DNA of 64,000 nt from Isoetes taiwanensis (lineage: Eukaryota > Streptophyta > Lycopodiopsida > Isoetales > Isoetaceae), in the NCBI GenBank assembly GCA_021234155.1, contig JAJEKV010000032.1:5029835-5093834 (forward strand), given 5' to 3'. A program made the position numbers and the translations under genes. Of this stretch, positions 31,331 to 43,099 are shown piece after piece (position 1 is the first letter of the stretch; each line of letters starts with the position of its first letter). Below the pieces are notes generated by a model. It searched no databases. It worked only from the letters and a program-made list of their open reading frames with translations, and was not told the origin of the DNA.

Positions 31331-33080
31331 ATGGAGCATCCTACCGGGTGGCGGTCGAGAAGTTCCCGGGCTTTGGGTTATGAGAAGCTTTTACGATGTG
31401 GCAAGCCGACAAATGCTTGTTGGCGCAATAGATTCAGCAGTTGGTATTTTTATAGGTTTGTTGCATTGGAAGGATCTTTGAACCCGTGCTTTTCTTTTTA
31501 TCGGAAGGATGGTTCACCGATTCTGAAGCACAATCAGGTCACAACCTATTTCTTAGTTATGTGTTGGGTTGACCGCACATGTACAGTTCAAGAGAACAAT
31601 TTTACTATCTAGTATATTTTTCTAGAGTTTCTTGGTCATTTTTGCTTCAAAATGTTAGTCACATGTGTGTCCTTTGTAGGCAATGCGATTTGGAGACCTG
31701 CCTCCTTGGGCTGTAGATCTATCCACGAAGATAATGCCATGCCCATGTCGCTTTCGATACAATATAAGGGCCTCCATATGCAACCATTTGCTGAAGAGAT
31801 AATTAAGGGAACCACTATTTGATCAAATGATTGTGAATTTTTACAATCTCTATGGAGGTCAAGAGTATACTTAATCCTAAATCCAACTATTTCCCAGTTT
31901 TCTTTATCTATTCTGTTTGAGATGGAAGATTATATGAGCGCCCCAGAAAAAGGAACAAAGCAGACTTTAAAATGATAAATAAGACTAGTCTAATTATTCG
32001 CTTTGTGCACACAAGTAACTGGCCTTCTCCTGCTTGTAAATTATCGTCTTGGATCCTCGTTTGGAGGTCATCTATTGGGCAATTTGGTCTTCCAATTAGT
32101 TCTTAATAAGACTTTTTGATATTCTAGGGAACTCCATGGTTTAGTCACATGTATCATCAGCAGTAATGCGATTTGAGACCTGCCTCCCTGTAGATCTATC
32201 CATCTAAGATACGCCATGCGGCCATGTCGCTTTCCCTCGACAATAGAAGGGGGCTCAATATGCAACCATTTGTGAAGAGATACCGGTAAGGAACCACTAT
32301 TTGATCAAATGATTGTGAATTCTTACAATCCCTTGGAGGTCGTGAGCATATTTAATCCTAAATCCAACTATTTCCCAGTCTTTCTTTATCTATTATATTT
32401 GAGATGGAAGATTATATGAGCGTCTGAGAAAAAGGAACAAAGCAGACTTCAAATGATAGATAAGACTAGTCTAATTATTTGTTTTGTGCACACAAGTAAC
32501 CGGCCTTCTCCCCGCTTTGTAAATTATCGCCTTGGATCCTCGCTTGGAGGTATTGGGCAATGGCGCTTGGTCTTCTAATTAGTTCTTAATGACTTTTTGA
32601 TGTTCTAGGAACTCCATGGTTTGGTTCTTAATAACACTTTCATATATGTTCTAGGAAACTCCCCGATTGAAGTAAGTGGCAACCAATTAATGAAGCATTG
32701 CTTTCATTAGGGGATATGTGCTCATGTGGATCTACTTCGATTCGATGATGGAATAGCAATAATTTTACTAATTTTAGCTGAAAGATGGTTTTAAAACCCG
32801 TGGAACAATAACTATGGAGAAACGAATTAATGGAGCAAAGGAAACATGCAAGGAAGTGATCAATACAATGATAATGCTATGCTTCCAAGCATAAGGGTGC
32901 ATAAAGAAATACCTATTCTCTTATTGCCCGAGATTTGGTTCTGATGTCGTGAAGCCAGATATGGGTGGACACATGAAATAAATGGGGACACTAGCCAACA
33001 AGTCCGGAAAGGTGTGCAGTTGCAAGGTGACAAATGGGTTTCGTGGACGCCGCTTGTTTAGGAAAGATATGTGTTAGGGG
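31331..33080 (+). pseudogene. AlkB-like 2-oxoglutarate/Fe(II) dioxygenase gene, R1 copy
   Basis: AlkB-family enzymes remove alkyl groups from nucleic acids using Fe(II) and 2-oxoglutarate. Exons readable here: an N-terminal exon ending 31537 (GWFTDSEAQS); exon b1 31680-31857 (AMRFGDLPPWAVDLSTK ... PLFDQMIVN.Y); exon b2 32164-32338, a tandem second copy of b1; exon c from 32711 (GICAHVDLLRFDDGIAI, with the Fe-binding His-x-Asp); exon d from 32841 (PSIRVHKEIPILLL ... ARYGWTHEINGD, with the second Fe-binding His in WTHEI). Exons a and b1 join in phase (S-GNAMRFG). Exon d has CTGG/CAGG-type errors that break PGDLVLMSGEA. It resembles plant ALKBH8-like proteins; the exact orthologue is uncertain. 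Confidence 0.72.
31640..32640. repeat. Two-unit tandem duplication (~490 bp) including one AlkB exon, R1
   Basis: Units start at about 31646 and 32140 with GTCACATGT and both contain the FGDLPPW exon, the AACCACTATTTGATC segment and the same intron sequence up to GAACTCCATGG. The R2 counterpart spans about 43100-44090, so exon duplication predates the R1/R2 duplication. Confidence 0.8.
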
Positions 33081-36000
33081 ATATTAGACAGTGACACAAC
33101 ACCCACCCACAAGTCCGAAAGCTCTATATTATTGATCATAACTTCACACAGCTGAACATGGTCCTGCTTTTAAAGATTTTTTTCTAAAACTAACGAAAAA
33201 AGGTATCACCGGCCACCGAAAGAATTGTAATGCGACATTCTTGTGTTTTTGGCTCCTCGATTCACAGTCAAAACCGAGAATATATACGAAAAATTGTGAG
33301 GACCAAATATCTCAAAAGCTAGGGCGTATTTAGAGGTTGCTTTCTAGTCCAAATGCTTTGATGAGTCCTTGCTTGATAGGTCCCGGTCATGCAAAATCCA
33401 TTGCTAGAGGAATATCTCCCATGCAGAATTCAAGGAGTTTGGAGATCCATTCATTAAGGGATGTGTTTTTTTCCGGTGTTTTCCAAGTTTATGATTGAGA
33501 TGTATTTATGATATGTGTATAGATCCCTCTTGCCCATAGTCTTAATGATTATATTGCATAATCCTAGTATAATGTATGCAACATTTTGCAAGACAAACTT
33601 GTAATCTCACTGCTAATATAGGTTTCTGTTCTTTTAACAAGAATGCTATTCATCCCAGTTCTATCTGCACTGAGCAGTGTCACTTTTGAAACTGAAAAAC
33701 GTATCATATGTTGCATTTTTTTGCATGATGCCATGTTTTATATGGGATATAGTGAGCACATGCTTTAAAACCTGAAACCAAACTCAATTTAGGTTAGTGG
33801 AAATCAACATGTGCTTACTACTCTTTCTTTAAGCGGCTTGTTTGCATAGTCTTGGGAAAATATAAAAGGAAACAAAAGCATTTTAATTTCACTTGTATTA
33901 TGCTCTTTTAGCCTGGTGGTTTTAGCCATAGACATCGCTAAATAATAAATATCTTGAAGGCTACTGGCAAATAGGGGATCTGGATGTGCTTTATTAATAT
34001 TGTAAATATTTCTAGACATGGCATGCTAGCGTATCGGTAAGTCGACCGCGACCGGCCGATATGGACATTACAGGGGAATAGTGTATTATTTAGAAACAGG
34101 GGACGCATTAAGTTGTTTTGCACCGTTTTCTTTCTTTACCTTTTCTTGAGGGGCAGCATTCAAGCTTCCGTGAGCATTTCTCTCTTCAACCGTAGTAGAG
34201 CCTTGGATATCCCTCGTGGGAGGATTTCCTTGAAGCTTCATTCTATCTTTTTGGACCATTATCCTCTTTATCCGTTACTAGATTTTGTTCTTTACATACA
34301 AAGGGCTTGGATCCTCTTAGCAGAAATGGAATTGAAAAGGCCTAATAACTTGTCGAGGCTAGACACCATGGCGGCTGCAACCCAACAAAATGTCGCCTCA
34401 TGGCCACATCTCAAGCAGACCGATCAAACAGAAGCTAGCAGGCAATTCTCTCAGCCATCGAACTTCTTCATTATATGCCATCCCCGCTTAATTTCTCTTC
34501 TCAAGTCATCTTCATTCTTCACCGTTTCATGTTCTTTCAGATGTCGGACCTTCAGCTTACTATATGTCCGGACAAACGATGAATTGGGATGTAGTAAGCA
34601 AGATAATTTGATAAGGTTTCAAATTAGAGAAACGAGGCCACTTAAAATGGCCTCAAAACTTCCCCTCAAGCTTCCGATGTCCTAATGTTACATGTTTTCC
34701 ACCTTGTAGGGCCATTAGTAGGCATGTTTATTTTAGATTCATTGGGACTGTTTTGCCAATATGATTTGGCCGGCAACAAATACCAGGGGGTCCATCTGCT
34801 TTGTCATCAAGCCAGGGAGCCCAACAAACTTACCTGAAGGTACAAATTTCTTTTAACAGTGTTTCTTCCTGTTGTTTAATTCATTGATGTTCTGTTCCAA
34901 TCTCTCTTTCGGCTTTGCATACTTGATGGGACAAGGCAATTGCCAAGTATTTTTTCTTTAAGGTAGGTTGCTAAGAGCAAAGGTAACGGGCATGTATTGG
35001 GTTTCCAAGACTGACGTCCTTAAAATAAATAAAAGTTAGATGTATTTAACCATTTATGCTATTTTGACCTCATCTAGTATGATATTTATTTGTGAGCTAG
35101 CATCTTATCATTTCACCACAACGTAAAGTTTGGGTAAGCAATTTTGCCCCCACTGCGAGTCCCATCCCGACACGTGGACTAAACCCGAATGCTACTGGTC
35201 TTCCTGCACCAAATGTTTACTTGCATTCCGGCAGTTCTGGTAGTTTTTACCTGCATTCTTGCTCTTTTACCAGCATTTTAACCATTTTTTACCTGCAAAT
35301 TTGCAGAATTGCTCCTACTCAAAGCTTCACGTAACAACAATTTGATTATAGTTTCAATTCTGCTGTGTTAACATGAGGATGCATGCCTAACACAGCAGAA
35401 TTGAAACTATAATGAAATTGTTGTATACAGGAACTGTACTGATACAAGAAGCAACTTGAGGTGGGGTGGGGTGAGACGTTGATAGCCTTTATGTTCTAGG
35501 TCCTCATGCATTCAAGACGTTTATATCTTCTATCTTTTGTCACTATCTTAACTTTATAACTCTACAAGAAAGGGGGTTGATACATTCCGTTCTGATTTAT
35601 TGGCTTTGTTACAAATGAGTGCTTCATACCTAACAATTGATATATAATCAATAAATAATGCCTTCACGTGGTATGTTCAAGACCGCATTTAAAATGAGGG
35701 TCCATGCAATGTGCATGGTCAATTTCACACTAGATTCTCTTTATATCGTGTCGCCATGAATATATCGTAATTGAATGTCATAAGAAGATCGAGTCTTGTC
35801 GCTGCCGCCAGCTTGATGCAACCATTTCGTTGTTGTTGGGCAAGATTCTAGACTCTTGAGCTGCCGCCCAAGTTCTCCGCGACATTGCAAAACTACTTTC
35901 AATATAGTTTGTATCTAAAATAAATGCTAGCATAGTTGTTAGAACTCGTGACTTGCATGCTTTCCTAAACACTTGATTGGGTATAACCATATTTATATAA

Positions 36001-36110
36001 AGTTGTTGCAAGGGCAGAATTAGTGTCGGTTCCAAATGATGTAAAAGAGGTCTGGTGGTGAAGAGAAAATGGTATAAAGGTTTAAAATTTCCTTTAAGAT
36101 TCATTTCAAT
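33081..36110. other. Non-coding or undetermined part of R1
   Basis: AT-rich sequence with no recognised gene. Possible exon-like pieces are 34326-34560 (MELKRPNNLSRLDTMAAAT, conserved but frame-broken in R2 at 47097) and 34711-34839 (bounded by TTGTAG and AAG|GTAC). The region 34745-35690 is almost identical in R2 (47520-48470) apart from a 34-bp extra piece in R2 at about 47882-47915. Confidence 0.5.
35335..35423. ncRNA. Long hairpin (36-bp arms), possible foldback element or small-RNA precursor, R1
   Basis: The arms 35335-35370 and 35388-35423 are complementary over 36 bp with one mismatch and a 17-nt loop (35371-35387). The arm core is AATTCTGCTGTGTTA paired with TAACACAGCAGAATT. The structure is fully conserved in R2 (48145-48233). 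It could be a MITE remnant, a young miRNA-like locus, or both; no expression evidence is available. Confidence 0.55.
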
Positions 36111-36114
36111 CCCT

Positions 36115-36300
36115 TGAGATTGCCTCAAGGTTTCTTTAGATTTTTTTAATGTTCCATTCGGCTCTCCAGGATCCCTATAGATTCTTCAAGATTCATTTTC
36201 TCTTCAAGATTATTTTATTAGATTCTTATATATTCCTTTAGATTTCTTACAATCCCTTAAAATTTCCTCAAGATACCTACAAGAATCTCTAGAGTTGCGC
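36115..36300. repeat. Degenerate CTTCAAGATT-type simple repeat, R1
   Basis: Short A/T-rich words such as TTCAAGATT and TTTAGATT recur irregularly for about 190 bp. The same block is at about 48900-49110 in R2. Confidence 0.5.
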
Positions 36301-36482
36301 CATAATTGGGCCATGTAACCACACATTCCTAACCTCCAATATAGTAAGTCATAAGCATTTGAATTTGGCTCTGCGAAAGAAGACAAGGGGTAAGTGGATC
36401 GTTGGAGAGATAAATGGATCGTTGGAGATCGGCGCAGAGTCTATGGAACTCTATGGCTTGGTGGTATTGAGAGCCACAAGGT

Positions 36483-38527
36483 CAGGATGTCTCTCAGTAT
36501 GGCGCAGCTCCTTATCAAGCCAACACCCATCGACTCACAAATATTGCCAAGGCCCACGATACTTTTGTAAAGTTTTTGTGGCGAAAATTCTATGGGTATT
36601 CCATCAAGAATACCCATATCAATAAATGGTTTTATAACATTGTCATTATGGCCATCCATTCCCCTCATCCTATTGATTGGCCACAAATTTTGTTCCTCGT
36701 GACTTCTCCGCGAAATTGATCGATCCGCAAGAGCCCCTTCTTTTCGGCCGCGGATAATCGCAGCGGGTGCTCACCTCCGTGCCAGCATCCGCCATTATAT
36801 CCCTATCATCACCCAGGCCCCCTCCACTTCTCGCGCTTCCACTCATCAATCCTACCATTCCCTTCCAAAAAACCATCGCCGAGACTTCACGCCCTCAACG
36901 CTCTCCCGGTCATGTTCAACAAACCGACAAGCCTATTTCGCTTTCTTCTTCCCTCCACGGAATCCACGCATTACGCCTTCTCATAATAATTCTCGGATGT
37001 CACGCATCAATCCGCCAACACGGCCCCCCGCACCTCCACCTTCTCGCCGTCCTCTATCAATACCAAAGAAGATGTCCAAGCCGTTGTCCTAAAACTCCGT
37101 GACTCACAAGAGGTCTTCATGAATGGCGCTCAAGCCTACATGGAGGCCACGGAAGCAGCCCACACCTGATCTCCAAGCCGCCACCAAGCAAGTTCAATCC
37201 CCGGAAGAAAAAAAACTTCAAATGTAAGCACGCAGGCTCTTTTACGTGCCCGCGGAAGATCTCAAGAATGCACAAGATCGCACAAGCCCGCTTTGCGATC
37301 AACAGCTCGCCATAATCCACCATTCAGAGTTACCGGCAGTCCAAGACAAGGCTAAACCCTTGGCGACAATGATAAAGCCCTTTGCTGATCTTAAAACCAT
37401 GTATACGAGCTCTCTCGCAATTACACCAACTAGGTCCAGAACTTGCCGAAAGCTTAACGCGGTGCATCGCTTTTTAGAAGATCAACTTTTCACGCCGACC
37501 GGCCACCACGCCTCCGTGATCAACTTAATCAAGCTCGGGGCGTAAGATCATTGATGATGCAGAAATTGCAACTTTTCGGCTTCACCCCGGTGCCAACCGC
37601 TTCACAGGGCATGCTCTCTCACAGACGGTTCTTGGATCGGGCCACGGCCCCGCCGAAAAGGATAATCGATCCGCGACTGAAAATCAACTCCAAGAAGTCG
37701 TTTCAACTACCAAGACGCACAAAATAAACAAGAAGGCTATATTGATATTGCCGTCCGTGATTCCCCTGCGGATTTCGCGACTCCTTCCGCTTATCCGATT
37801 ATGTGGTTGCCCGACGCCACCTTTTTCTTCTCAAGTGGTACGGGGCAGATGGACAGGTCAATGCACAGCCCCTATGAAGCGCGGATTTCCTCAGGATCTG
37901 GCCGGACCTTTCTGTCGAAGGCAAAGGTTTACTCTGTGCTTTACTAGTCTTTGATCAAATCCACTGTGAGGATTCCGATTTGATCATCTTCCGAGTTGTT
38001 CAGCCGATGGCATATATTTTTCATGATTTTTATCTGGCTGACACACAAGATAAATTCCGAGATGAGGCCCATCGCATTTTTCAAGGCAACCCCAATGCTC
38101 ACTGGTTGTTATTGGACACCAACCCGTATTTACAGGATCATGATCGGTCTCACACTCTTGGAACGGAGTATATGCCTGAGCTTGCTCATCACTTACCTTT
38201 GTGGCAAGCGTAAACGCTGAACAAAAAGGAAGAATCTAGCTCATTCTCGAAATCTTCCCTTTGCTCAAATTTATATGCAAGACCTTGGTGGCTATAATTC
38301 CCTCGAGTGCTCTTCCGACAAAGAAGACCATACCCACGGGTTGGGTTAATCCTCCAGTCTATACTCAGCTCTCCGCTTCAAATTGGGACCAGTGGTGCCA
38401 TGCTCTTGATCAAGACCTTGTTCATGAATTCCCGAGCAGTGCTTCAAGAAATTTCACGCCCACCTGCATGGGCGCCATCGTAAACAGCTTCCCCTTTCTT
38501 CACCCCGGTGTCGCTTTTGGTGGGGAG
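36483..38527 (+). pseudogene. Gypsy copy C: 3' fragment of the accessory ORF
   Basis: This begins abruptly at the base equivalent to 22214 of copy B and runs to the LTR, with the uninterrupted sequence where B has the nested element. The first third and the 37.9-38.2 kb stretch are nearly identical to B, while 36700-37700 and 38210-38520 are riddled with changes at CTG/CAG sites that break the coiled-coil frame open in B. The C-terminal piece DSDLIIFRVVQPMAYIFHDFYLADT (37971-38045) is intact. Confidence 0.85.
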
Positions 38528-39104
38528 TGTTAGTCCCAGACGCCCCGGGTACAGACTATTCATGCACACGACGGACCAGTCAAGGCCAAGGATCCACAAA
38601 TGTGCACGTGTCACGATCGCCAAGGCCCTCGCAAGACCACTAAGCAAACCACACGCAGAAGGCCACGCCTCAAGGCCAAAGAAGAGGCAACGCGACGCAT
38701 AAGTGACGCTGATATCACCGCCGGCCATTTCAAAGCTTTCTAAGAGGCACCGCCAACAGGCCTACAAATCAGGCCTCCTTCCAGGAGTCAGTACCGAGAA
38801 TTGACAGAGTGTCTATATTGGGCCAAAGGCCATTGTACTATATATATGAGTAGAGCTAGCCTTCACGGGCTAGATGAGTTTTTGGTCTTATCCCACTCCT
38901 GCTTCCTCTCGATTGCGAGAGCTCATGTATCATCATTGGTATCAAAGAGTTTTGTTCTCATCATTTTGATCTTATTGTTTTCTGTTGTTCTCTCTCTTCT
39001 CCTTTTCCTTTGTTTCTTTTGCAAATCCTGCGTGACACAGCTACCGGATTCTCCTGTTTGGTCCACGGGCCCTTGCAGGAGTTCCCGAACCCAGACCCCA
39101 AACA
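38528..39104 (+). repeat. LTR of copy C
   Basis: 577 bp, TGTTAGTCCC ... ACCCCAAACA. It keeps 20 bp (including TTTGTTTCTTTTGCAAATCC around 39011-39030) that the B LTR lacks, which explains the length difference. The first 200 bp carry more changes than the rest. Confidence 0.9.
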
Positions 39105-39299
39105 CCTACAGAGTTGAGCTCTGCTGCCAAACCAATCTGCTCCGGATTGAAGGCATTAGAATGCATGCCTGGGAATCAAAGGTTCGTAATCCCTGTTGAA
39201 TCCCAAAACTCGCATTGTTGATTTGAATCTGTAGTTGCCAAATTACACCATTTAAGAAAATATTTATTTGAATCAAATAAACAAACTCAATGATCTTAC

Positions 39300-41188
39300 C
39301 TTTGGATTCAGTGGTGTGTGTGGTGGCCTCCACTTGATCAAAATTCTTTTTAATACAACCAGCATCTTTGATTGGAGATGTATGCTCCAAGTTAGTTTCA
39401 GCATCTTGTTTCTGACCTGTGGTTGCATCTTCATTCTGACATATGGTTGCATCTTCTTTCTTATCTTTAGCAGATGGAGCTTTACATTTTCCAGCAGATC
39501 CAACAGATTTAGTAGCAGTCGAAACATTCTTAGCAGATCCAACATTATAATTTTTTGAAGATCCCACATTCTTAGTTGATCCCTCTGAATTATGTACCTT
39601 TTTTTTCCTTCAATCTCGTTCTTCTTCAATGGTGAGGCCTTTTTCTTGGCATTCTTTGGTGGCTTCTTGATTCGTGTTTTCTTTTTCACTGCCTTGTTGG
39701 TGGGAACATCGACTTGTATCCCTTCAAAGATCTTCTCGCTACAAAATTAGCATCTATCAAATGGTTTATGACCATCTAGTAGTGAATTGAACCTCAAATG
39801 CAAGAAATGCACAAAATATATACCGATTCATCAATCTCCACTTCGGGTCGCTCTAATCTCTCTACACATACATGCCCCTAGTTAATATGAAATAAGAACT
39901 CAAAGGCAAGCAAAGAAATAAATGAAACTCACTTTTGATGGGCTTGTCATCGACTTTGTAACTCTTCTTTTCACTTGCAATTGATGGGTTTGACGCTCAC
40001 AAATTGTACATCTTCCTCATCCGACATTGGATCGAGCCTTCAAAGCTACTTTCATCTTTCTACTTGACATTGGCTGGTTTTGAATTCAAGGTAGCCCAAC
40101 TCTTGGGATAAATCAGCAATGTGTCTTCTTTGCACACTATGCAATGCATGTTTTCAATGCATGTTTGAAAACAAAATAGAACTTATGTCCACAATGCAAA
40201 TGAACTTGCAAGACAAAATTCGCAATAAAGGCCAAGCTACATACTGAACAACCAGATGCCCCTATCTACCGTGGTCCAAATACCAAAGAGGGCCTAATTA
40301 GTGACTCATGCACGAAAGAATCCTTTAAATATTTTATGTTACTTATCCTTGTCTCCAAATCTTCTACTGCTTCTTTTGTCATCTCAAGAGACAACTTAAT
40401 TTTGCTGATATCATACTCGAGAGAAGACCTGTTATTAGCATTTTATTTCTGTTGTAAAATAGTTAGTAATAAAAGGCCATAGGTATTCTCTTCCTGCTCC
40501 AATTGAATCAATGCAATTCTCTCGTATGGGCATACTTCCTTCAAATCCTGCAACTTATTTCTAGCTTCAGTGATACGCTTGGATAGAGTTGCTGCCATAC
40601 GATCATAACCAGCAAGTTCTCCATTGATCTCAACCATCTGCATCTCCTTTGCTTTTAAGTCTTGCTCTAAAGCTGATATCTCAGACTGCAAGCCATGTTG
40701 GTTAGTTTCCAAAGTGCAAATTGCAGCTGCTACGTTACTTAACCCCAATTCCTCAATTGTTGTTCTTTTCTTGTTATTCCTTTTAAAGATTTGTAAACTG
40801 CCCCACATAAATCTTGCCCAATCGACCTTGTAACTACCAGGGTTAGCAAGAGCCCTTTTAGTGTGTTGTCATGGAATTCGTGTCTCACTTTTATATAACT
40901 TTGATTTTCATTCTTATTAATTGATTAGTCCAAACAAAGAAGAAAATCTGACATGGAACAAGCCATCCCAAGTTAGTGATGAAGGATCTCTACCTTCATT
41001 TGGCAAACCCCCCATATATGAAACTCCAATTCGTAGGTCGCAATCTTCATAGCCATCCGTAGAAAGACATAGGGTTACCTCTGCCGGATACAGAGTTGCT
41101 CTTCAAATCAATGAAAAAAAATGAACCATACCTTTTCTAGACAAGACCCTTCATCATCACTGCAAAAGGTCTGGGGGTTCAGTACCAT
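39300..41188 (-). pseudogene. Coiled-coil/basic protein gene, R2 copy
   Basis: Same exon plan as 29742-27845. The coiled-coil segment (40808-40443) is unchanged except for single substitutions (for example CPDER to CPYER), with the same TAA after QQK. Exon 5 text is identical over about 100 codons. The upstream part of exon 2 (40809-41054) and exons 3-4 have extra indels at CAG/CTG and lose the frame that R1 keeps. Both copies share the homopolymer frameshifts, so those breaks are older or are errors common to both. Confidence 0.55.
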
Positions 41189-41374
41189 CCATAGGGTCCT
41201 TGAGATTCATCATGGAGCTTGAACATTGGCCTCGACAAATGTTGGAGCTTTGAAACCGAGAGTGGAGAGGGAATGTAACTTAAAGGGTTTCATAGGGTTT
41301 GATAGGTAAAAGATTCCCCAAACTTCACAACTTCAATTAAAAAACTTAAGGGTGCGGTGCTGATGGGGTATTGA

Positions 41375-41925
41375 TGGACGCAAAAATGCCCCCCAGTTAC
41401 GTGCGTATACCCAAACAACCATAGTTTTTATTTGTTTTAAAACTAGGCATTTTTCCGACATAGAAATTCGGATCTTTCCATTCAAGCTTGTATATGGTAA
41501 ACAATTTCAATTAGCGTTGCAGCTTCTAATGTTCCTTTCAGAGGAAATTTGGCAACCCCGCATGTTTAATCAATCAAACATCATTTAAGATGGTTTTATT
41601 ATTTTTTCTCGCATACCATTTTATTGTGGTGTATAAGTACATGTGTATTATCTCTTAATTTCCCTACTAATGCAATAAGACTTAAATTTGGATGATAGGT
41701 ACTCACCTCCTCCTCGTTAGAACGCATACTTGATTTTTCTTCCAGTTGAATACTCCACCTCACCCAGCAAAAAAGACTTAAAAGCTTCAAAAGCCAAGTT
41801 CTTTGATCTTAAATAATAAGCTCATGTTTTTCTACTAAAATCAGCAATAAAGGTTATGAAAAATCTCTTTCGTGGTAATTGCAATGATAAGCCATTTCTC
41901 TTGGTATTCCGTGATAGAGTCGAGG
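41375..41925 (-). pseudogene. Ty1/copia integrase remnant, R2 copy
   Basis: Copy of 29938-30490 with added damage; the segment LEEKSS...STYHPNLSLIALVG shadow frame and the underlying GGEYLS and PQQNG remnants are still alignable. Confidence 0.65.
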
Positions 41926-42236
41926 TGGAGTATGTAAGCTAGTAGGTCGGACTAGATCCAGCAGAAACTTTGCCGATTATGTCCAAAAAAGTTACGCCGA
42001 CCAAGAAACCGATAGGTTTTGCCCGAGTTTATATCTTAACTTACGTAATATTTATGTTGTTGAAGATGATTGTAAGCTAATTTTTACAAGGGTGATTACC
42101 TCTTTTTCCGGTTCATAAGTTTGTTTAAACAGATTTCCAATGGAGGTTACATTTTTGGCATTATTGTGAACAATCTTTATTGTGATCCACGAGATGTGAT
42201 ATCTTGTGGAAGCAAAGTCTATCCTACAAAAACGTA

Positions 42237-42540
42237 TAGGAATTGCATTAGGGATAGATTCAACATTGTATATATTTTATACTCAATACGTATTATTCAA
42301 ATGATATGGCACAATTTTGAAGTATAATACGTCAAAAATACCGAAAAAAAAAAGCCGGTTTAACATTGGAAAATTTTCACGTAAGTGAAAGAACGGTTTC
42401 GCTTACTCAAAGACCAAAAAAATTAGCATAAAGAAAAGAAAAATCTTGCATAAAAGGCAAAGGATTTCGCGTAGGGTAATCGTTCTTTTCGCTTTGCGCG
42501 AATTTTTTCTTCGCAAGCAAATAGAAGGTTTCATTTTTGG
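42237..42540. repeat. Dispersed repeat X, R2 copy
   Basis: Matches 30800-31110, with a GAAAAAAAAAGCC replacement around 42344-42358 and several lost bases in the CATAAGCG units. Confidence 0.6.
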
Positions 42541-43099
42541 GTTGCCCCTAGGGGCAAACCCTTTTTTATGGGTTTATAGCATATCCTAGGTATATGCTAG
42601 AATATACCTAGGATATCGTCGATGACCGCCAAAACCTACTATTCGGGCCAGAACTCTAACACCGTATTCTTCAATCCGTGATGCTCCAACCGAATAATCG
42701 CCCAACAGCCCCAACACATAGAAGCCGCTTTTTACCGACGCTTTTGGTGATTCTTCGATTCAAACGTAAGATGGAGCATCCGCCGGGTGGCAAAGTAAGC
42801 GAGAAGTTCCCGGGCTTTGGGTTATGAGAAGCTTTTACGATGTGGCAAGCCAAAGAACAGCTTGTTGGCGAAATAGATTCGTGCAGGTTGGTATTTTTTC
42901 TAGGTTTGTTGCATTGGAAGGATCTTTTGAACCCAGTGCTTTTTTTATCGTGGATGGTTCTCCTGATTCGAAAGCACAATCAGTCACAACCTATTTCTTA
43001 GTTATGTGTTGGGTTGACCGCATATGTACAGCCTAAGAGAACAATTTTACTATCTAGTATATTTTCTAGAGTTTCTTGGTCATTTTTTGCTTCAAAATG

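Larger units (their letters stand above)
27651..36482. repeat. Array segment R1 (host-like DNA, first copy)
   Basis: Between the B LTR and copy C lies 8.8 kb that is repeated at 39105-49291. It holds the coiled-coil gene remnant, a copia integrase remnant, a dispersed repeat, the AlkB-like gene remnant, a hairpin and AT-rich tracts. The junction on the right, ...GAGAGCCACAAGGT joined to CAGGATGTCTCTCAG of the gypsy accessory ORF, is the same at 36482 and 49291, which shows a tandem duplication. Confidence 0.85.

Noticed and set aside
36115-36300. Regulatory element cluster from repeated TTCAAGATT words
   Set aside because: Low-complexity A/T-rich sequence without spacing regularity; described only as a simple repeat.
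22214-38527. Methylation-driven C-to-T decay as the cause of copy differences
   Set aside because: The frame-keeping copy has CTG/CAG and the broken copies have CCG, CGG or added bases, the reverse of deamination and including insertions.
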